Part shown: positions 58,701-63,300 of the stretch, one piece after another | How positions within the stretch are numbered: position 1 is the stretch's first letter | How the letters are laid out: each line of letters opens with the position of its first letter | NCBI GenBank assembly: GCA_028554795.2 | Contig: CM068839.1 | Coordinates: 14,663,220 to 14,727,219 of the forward strand | Source of the DNA: Sinohyriopsis cumingii | Lineage: Eukaryota > Mollusca > Bivalvia > Unionida > Unionidae | DNA: 64,000 nucleotides | Reading direction: 5' to 3' | Notes under the pieces: generated by a model | What the model saw: the letters and a program-made list of their open reading frames with translations, nothing else | Told to the model about the DNA's origin: nothing | The model's database searches: none | Translations under genes and position numbers: made by a program

Positions 58701-59834
58701 ACTACTGCTGGACACTCCTCAGAGATGCTCCCGAACAGCTGTACAAGAGACAGGCGAAGAAATCTAAGATGTAGTCAATGACTTGATTTTTTATAGGTAG
58801 GCTATTACAGTTGACCTTTTACTATTGGAATGCATTTCGTTATGTAAACATTAATTTCTTGCAGATTACAAAAAAACTAGAGCCAATTTTGCAATTTGAC
58901 TGTCATATTCGTGTTCAGCACATAAAAATTGATAAGAATTGACTAATTTTATTTCAGTAACATGACTTTTGTAAAAATTTGTTGTCCAGTGTTATTGATG
59001 ATATGGAACATGCTACTCTTGTAGGGAGTGGGTTCAGGAATAAGTATTACTGATGATGTGGAACATGCTACTCATGTAGGGAGTGTGTTAAGGAGTAAGT
59101 TTTACTGAGGATATGGAACATGCTACTCAAACAGGGAGTGGGAACAGGAGCAAGTATTGCCAAAGATATAGAACATGCTATTCATGTATGGAGTGAGGGC
59201 AGTTGTTCCCATCAATGTACATGGTCTCATTAAACATTAGATACATTTTGTTGAGCTTTTCTTCTTGGTGGAAGTTAACACAGCAATCACTTTGCCATTC
59301 ATGTGTATAACCATACATCCATCTGACCCAATGGCTGTCGATAATCTGTTCATACATATAACCATATTTTTAACAAATGCATATGCTGCCTTCATCTTTA
59401 TTTTATATACATTTTATCTAATAGTAATAATGTTTACAGGATTTATCTAAAATTTTGTGTAATCCATTTTTGCATTTTAAAACCTAATTACATTTAGTTT
59501 TCATGATGTAGACTCTGTTAGGTGCCATAAATTGCTGACTCATTCATACATACATGCATATATTGATCCATAGATAGTTACATATATACATACATACATA
59601 CATGCATACATACATCCATCCATACATGCATGCATGCATGCATGCATGCATGCATACATACATACATACATACATACATACATACATTGATACATATATA
59701 CACTGATACATGCATGCATGCATGCATGCATACATACATACATACATACATACATACATACATACATGCCTGCCTACTTACTTACCTACCTACCTACCTA
59801 CATACATACATATATACATACATATATACATACA

Positions 59835-59896
<62 letters not shown>

Positions 59897-59949
59897 CATA
59901 CATACATACATGCATACATACATACATTACATTACATACATACATAGAT

Positions 59950-59996
<47 letters not shown>

Positions 59997-60317
59997 CTAA
60001 CTTAAGGTCAAGGTCAAGTTCTTTACTCTGTAATTAAATAAAGGTGTGCTTAGGAAAATTAGGTCTTTTGTTTTAATAGTATCCAGGATCTTTTCCAGAT
60101 CATTAATATTGTCATCTGATAATAGGTTCAAGAAATCAGTAAAGAAAGTAAAATTATCATTTGTGGCTCATATGTCACATCACTAAGCCTTCATAGAGGA
60201 CATTTTATACATTTAAAGGAGTAAATGAAATATTTGAATATTTTTAAGCACTGTGTCCTTAAGAATAATGAAATAATTCATTAAAACTTTAATGCTGAAA
60301 ATAATTGGCACTTGCTT

Positions 60318-60353
<36 letters not shown>

Positions 60354-63300
60354 GCAAGTTTGTTGGGTGTAAAATTTTTTACAAGTAATGATGTCTTAAT
60401 TCCATGGGTATAAGATTGTGAAGTAGAAAGATGTTTTTAAAATACATTTTTCATCATGATTGGAATTTCTTTAACCATTGCACAAATTGAATACCTTTAT
60501 AATTACACCATTGTACAAATTGAATACCTTTATAATTACACCATTGTACAAATTGAATACCTTTATAATTACATCATTGTGCAAATTGCGGAGTTTATCA
60601 TCATTGTTAATGGACAACTACAATATTGCTCAAAGATTACAGACTTCCTGATTTTGTGACTAACTGCAGGATATCTGCCAAGCAAATCCGTCTGGCTATG
60701 ATGCCATCAGGTGCAGAAGAGGTCCTGGACATTAAATGTCTGCAGATTCTGAGGGCCATCATCCATAATGAGGAGAGAAAGCTTCCAGAGGACTGGGATA
60801 CAAGAGCCTCAGAAACCAAGATCAAAAAGTGAGCAGTTAACCATAAATACATGTATTTGTAGATACTTTGAGTCCAATTTCACTGTATATGAATCTTTGT
60901 TAATTCTGGAAATAAGGCATATTTATGGGAAAACAATGATTTGCAGTTGATCTTCATTCTCCTAACATGTATGAGAATTGAGGATTTCATTAGATTATAA
61001 ATATACATTCTGTTTGACATACCTTTGTATTTTGCCTAATTAGAGCATGCTTTAGTTTGTAACTCTACAGGTGATAGACCAGAAGAATTCATTGGGTGGC
61101 CTACTTTCTGTTACCTGTCATCTGAGGTCCATTGTCCATCTCTAGATTATCACAAATTTGTTATCGCTACTTCTTCTAAACTACATATAAGATTGCCATT
61201 AAACTTTACACGCACATTCAACCAATGGTCTAGTTGGTCCTAGATGAAAATAGTGCAGCGCTCACACTTACAATATGTCCGTCATAGTGGCCATCGTGAA
61301 TACTTTGTTATCTGATCTGACAGCTGACATGGATGGTTTTCATTTAAAGACAAATCATGTTTATCTTGATCCTAAATGAAAATGGTGCGGATCTGACAAT
61401 TGATAAGGTAGCTATTTTTAAAATATAGATTTCATAGGATAAAATATAGATTTCATAGGATGTTTGGTTTGCCCTGAAGTAAAATGGTGCTACTAGTACA
61501 CCCAGCATGGTAGACACTATGGCAATCTTGAAATTCATTTTATTGATACTTCTTTTGAATTGATAGTCATTATCAACATGGAACCATTACTAAAAGACAT
61601 TGGATGATGTCTAGTTGCTCTAAAATGAAAATATCAGTCTGATGTCCATTATGGTCACCATGACTGCCATATTGTTATTACTTTTCCTCCAGAACTGAAA
61701 GTCATATTGACATGAGGTTTTCATCCTGAGACTTCTTATGATATGTAATTGTTCCTGATTTCAAATGTGCTGATCACACATCCAGTATGACCATCATGGC
61801 AGCCATCTTGAAAATCTCATTGCTATTCCTCCTGAATGGAAAGTTACATTGACATGGAGCTTTTCACCTGAAGGCTTCTTCTGATGTCAGGTTGTCCCTA
61901 AATGTAAATGGTGCCACTTGGACATTCAATGTGGGTAACACAGTGATCATCTTGAAAACCTTGTTATTGTTATTCCTCATGAATGGAAGAGAGTATCAAC
62001 CTGGGCTTTTCACTGAAAGACTTCTTATGATGTCTGCTTGGCTGTAAATGAAAATGACAAACTGGCCACATATCAGCCATCTTGAAAATCTTTTCTCACT
62101 ATTTTTTCTCATTAGAAAGTCCTACATTAAAAATGGGGTTTTCACCAGAAGACCTCTTAGAATATCTAGTTGGTTCTAAATTAAAACTTTTCCAATCTGA
62201 CCTCCAATATGGCTGCCATGGTGGCTGTCACCTGGAGGCTTCTGATGATGTCTAGGATGGCCCTAACTGTAAATAGTGCCTCTTGGACTTTCGTTATGGA
62301 CAACACAGTGGCTATCTTGAAAATTTTGTTGTTGCTATTCCTACTGAATGAAGGGTAATATCAATATGGGATTCTCACTAAACGACTTCTGATCATGTCT
62401 AATTGGTTCAAAGGTTAAATGGTGTTGATTTCATGTCCAGTACATCCACCATGGTAGCCATGTTGAAGATCTTTTTGTCAACTCTCCTCTGAAACATGAT
62501 ATTGTATCGACATTTTCATGAAAAACTTCTTATGGTATCTGATTGATCCTAAATAATTACGTTGCCTACCCTGCATCCAATATAACACCATGGCAGCCAT
62601 CTTGAAAATTTTGTTATTGCTTTTCCTCCTGAACAGTAGTCATATTATCGTGGGTTTTTCACTGGAAAATTTATTATAATGTCTAGTTACTCCCAAATTA
62701 AATTTTGTTGATCTGACCTCCATTATGGCTTTCACAGCATCTGTTTTGAAAATCTGTCACTACTCCTTCTAGTTGGATGGTTATATCGATCGGTTTTATC
62801 CAAAATACTCACTGTGATCTAAATGAAAATGACACTGATCTGGCATCCACCATGGTAGCCATCTTGAAAATCTTGCTACTGCAACAACTTCTGGATGGAT
62901 GGTCATATCAACATGGGGTTTTCACCAAAATTCTTCTTTTGATGCTACCTGGTCTTAAATTAAAATGTTGCTGACTGAACATCCAATATGGCCACCATGG
63001 CAACCATCTTGAACACTCAGTAGTTCAAAAGAATAATAGGTCTTGAATTCTTAGAAAAAAAATTCAACTAGTAGAGTGTCATTCCTTTTGAATGAATTCT
63101 GTACACTTAAATAAAGTGACTGAGTTGATGGATGAGTGGATGGAAAATCCACAACAAAATGGTTCTTTTGCATATGTAATGGTAAAACAGTAATATGCAG
63201 GTTTCCACAGGTCAGAGTTACAAAGCAGAATAAATTTTTCCACGTGTTTTGAAACTTTCAGATCTACAAATACTCCAAAACAGATCTCTATAAGCATCTA

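Larger units (their letters stand above)
56592..58991 (+). mobile_element. Complete DNA transposon, 2400 bp, with intact transposase-like ORF
   Basis: It begins CACTGGTCAACAGTG and ends in the inverse of CACTGGACAACAAA, flanked on both sides by TTA (56589-56591, 58992-58994), which restores the array motif TATTACTGATG when removed. Sub-terminal inverted blocks are strongly conserved: GTGCCGAACACGAATAT and TTGGCTCT on the left, their reverse complements near 58867-58925. CACTG ends and a 3-bp duplication point to the CACTA/EnSpm (CMC) side of the cut-and-paste transposons. PIF/Harbinger also likes TTA/TAA targets, but its usual ends differ. The undamaged ORF indicates a young copy. Confidence 0.85.
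56415..59205 (+). repeat. 55-bp minisatellite seeded on the exon 16 5' splice site, split by a transposon
   Basis: The unit is GTAAGTATTACTGATGATAT GGAACATGCTACACATGTAG GGAGTGGGTTAAGGA. The first unit begins exactly at the exon 16 donor (56415); at least two later units keep GGA|GTAAGT, a strong donor-like sequence. Four units precede the transposon at 56592 and about four follow it from 58992. The last units (59110-59205) are diverged. Confidence 0.92.

Noticed and set aside
59540-60005. Several overlapping ORFs rich in Tyr, Ile, His and Thr
   Set aside because: Translations of CATA/CATG/CA microsatellites on both strands.
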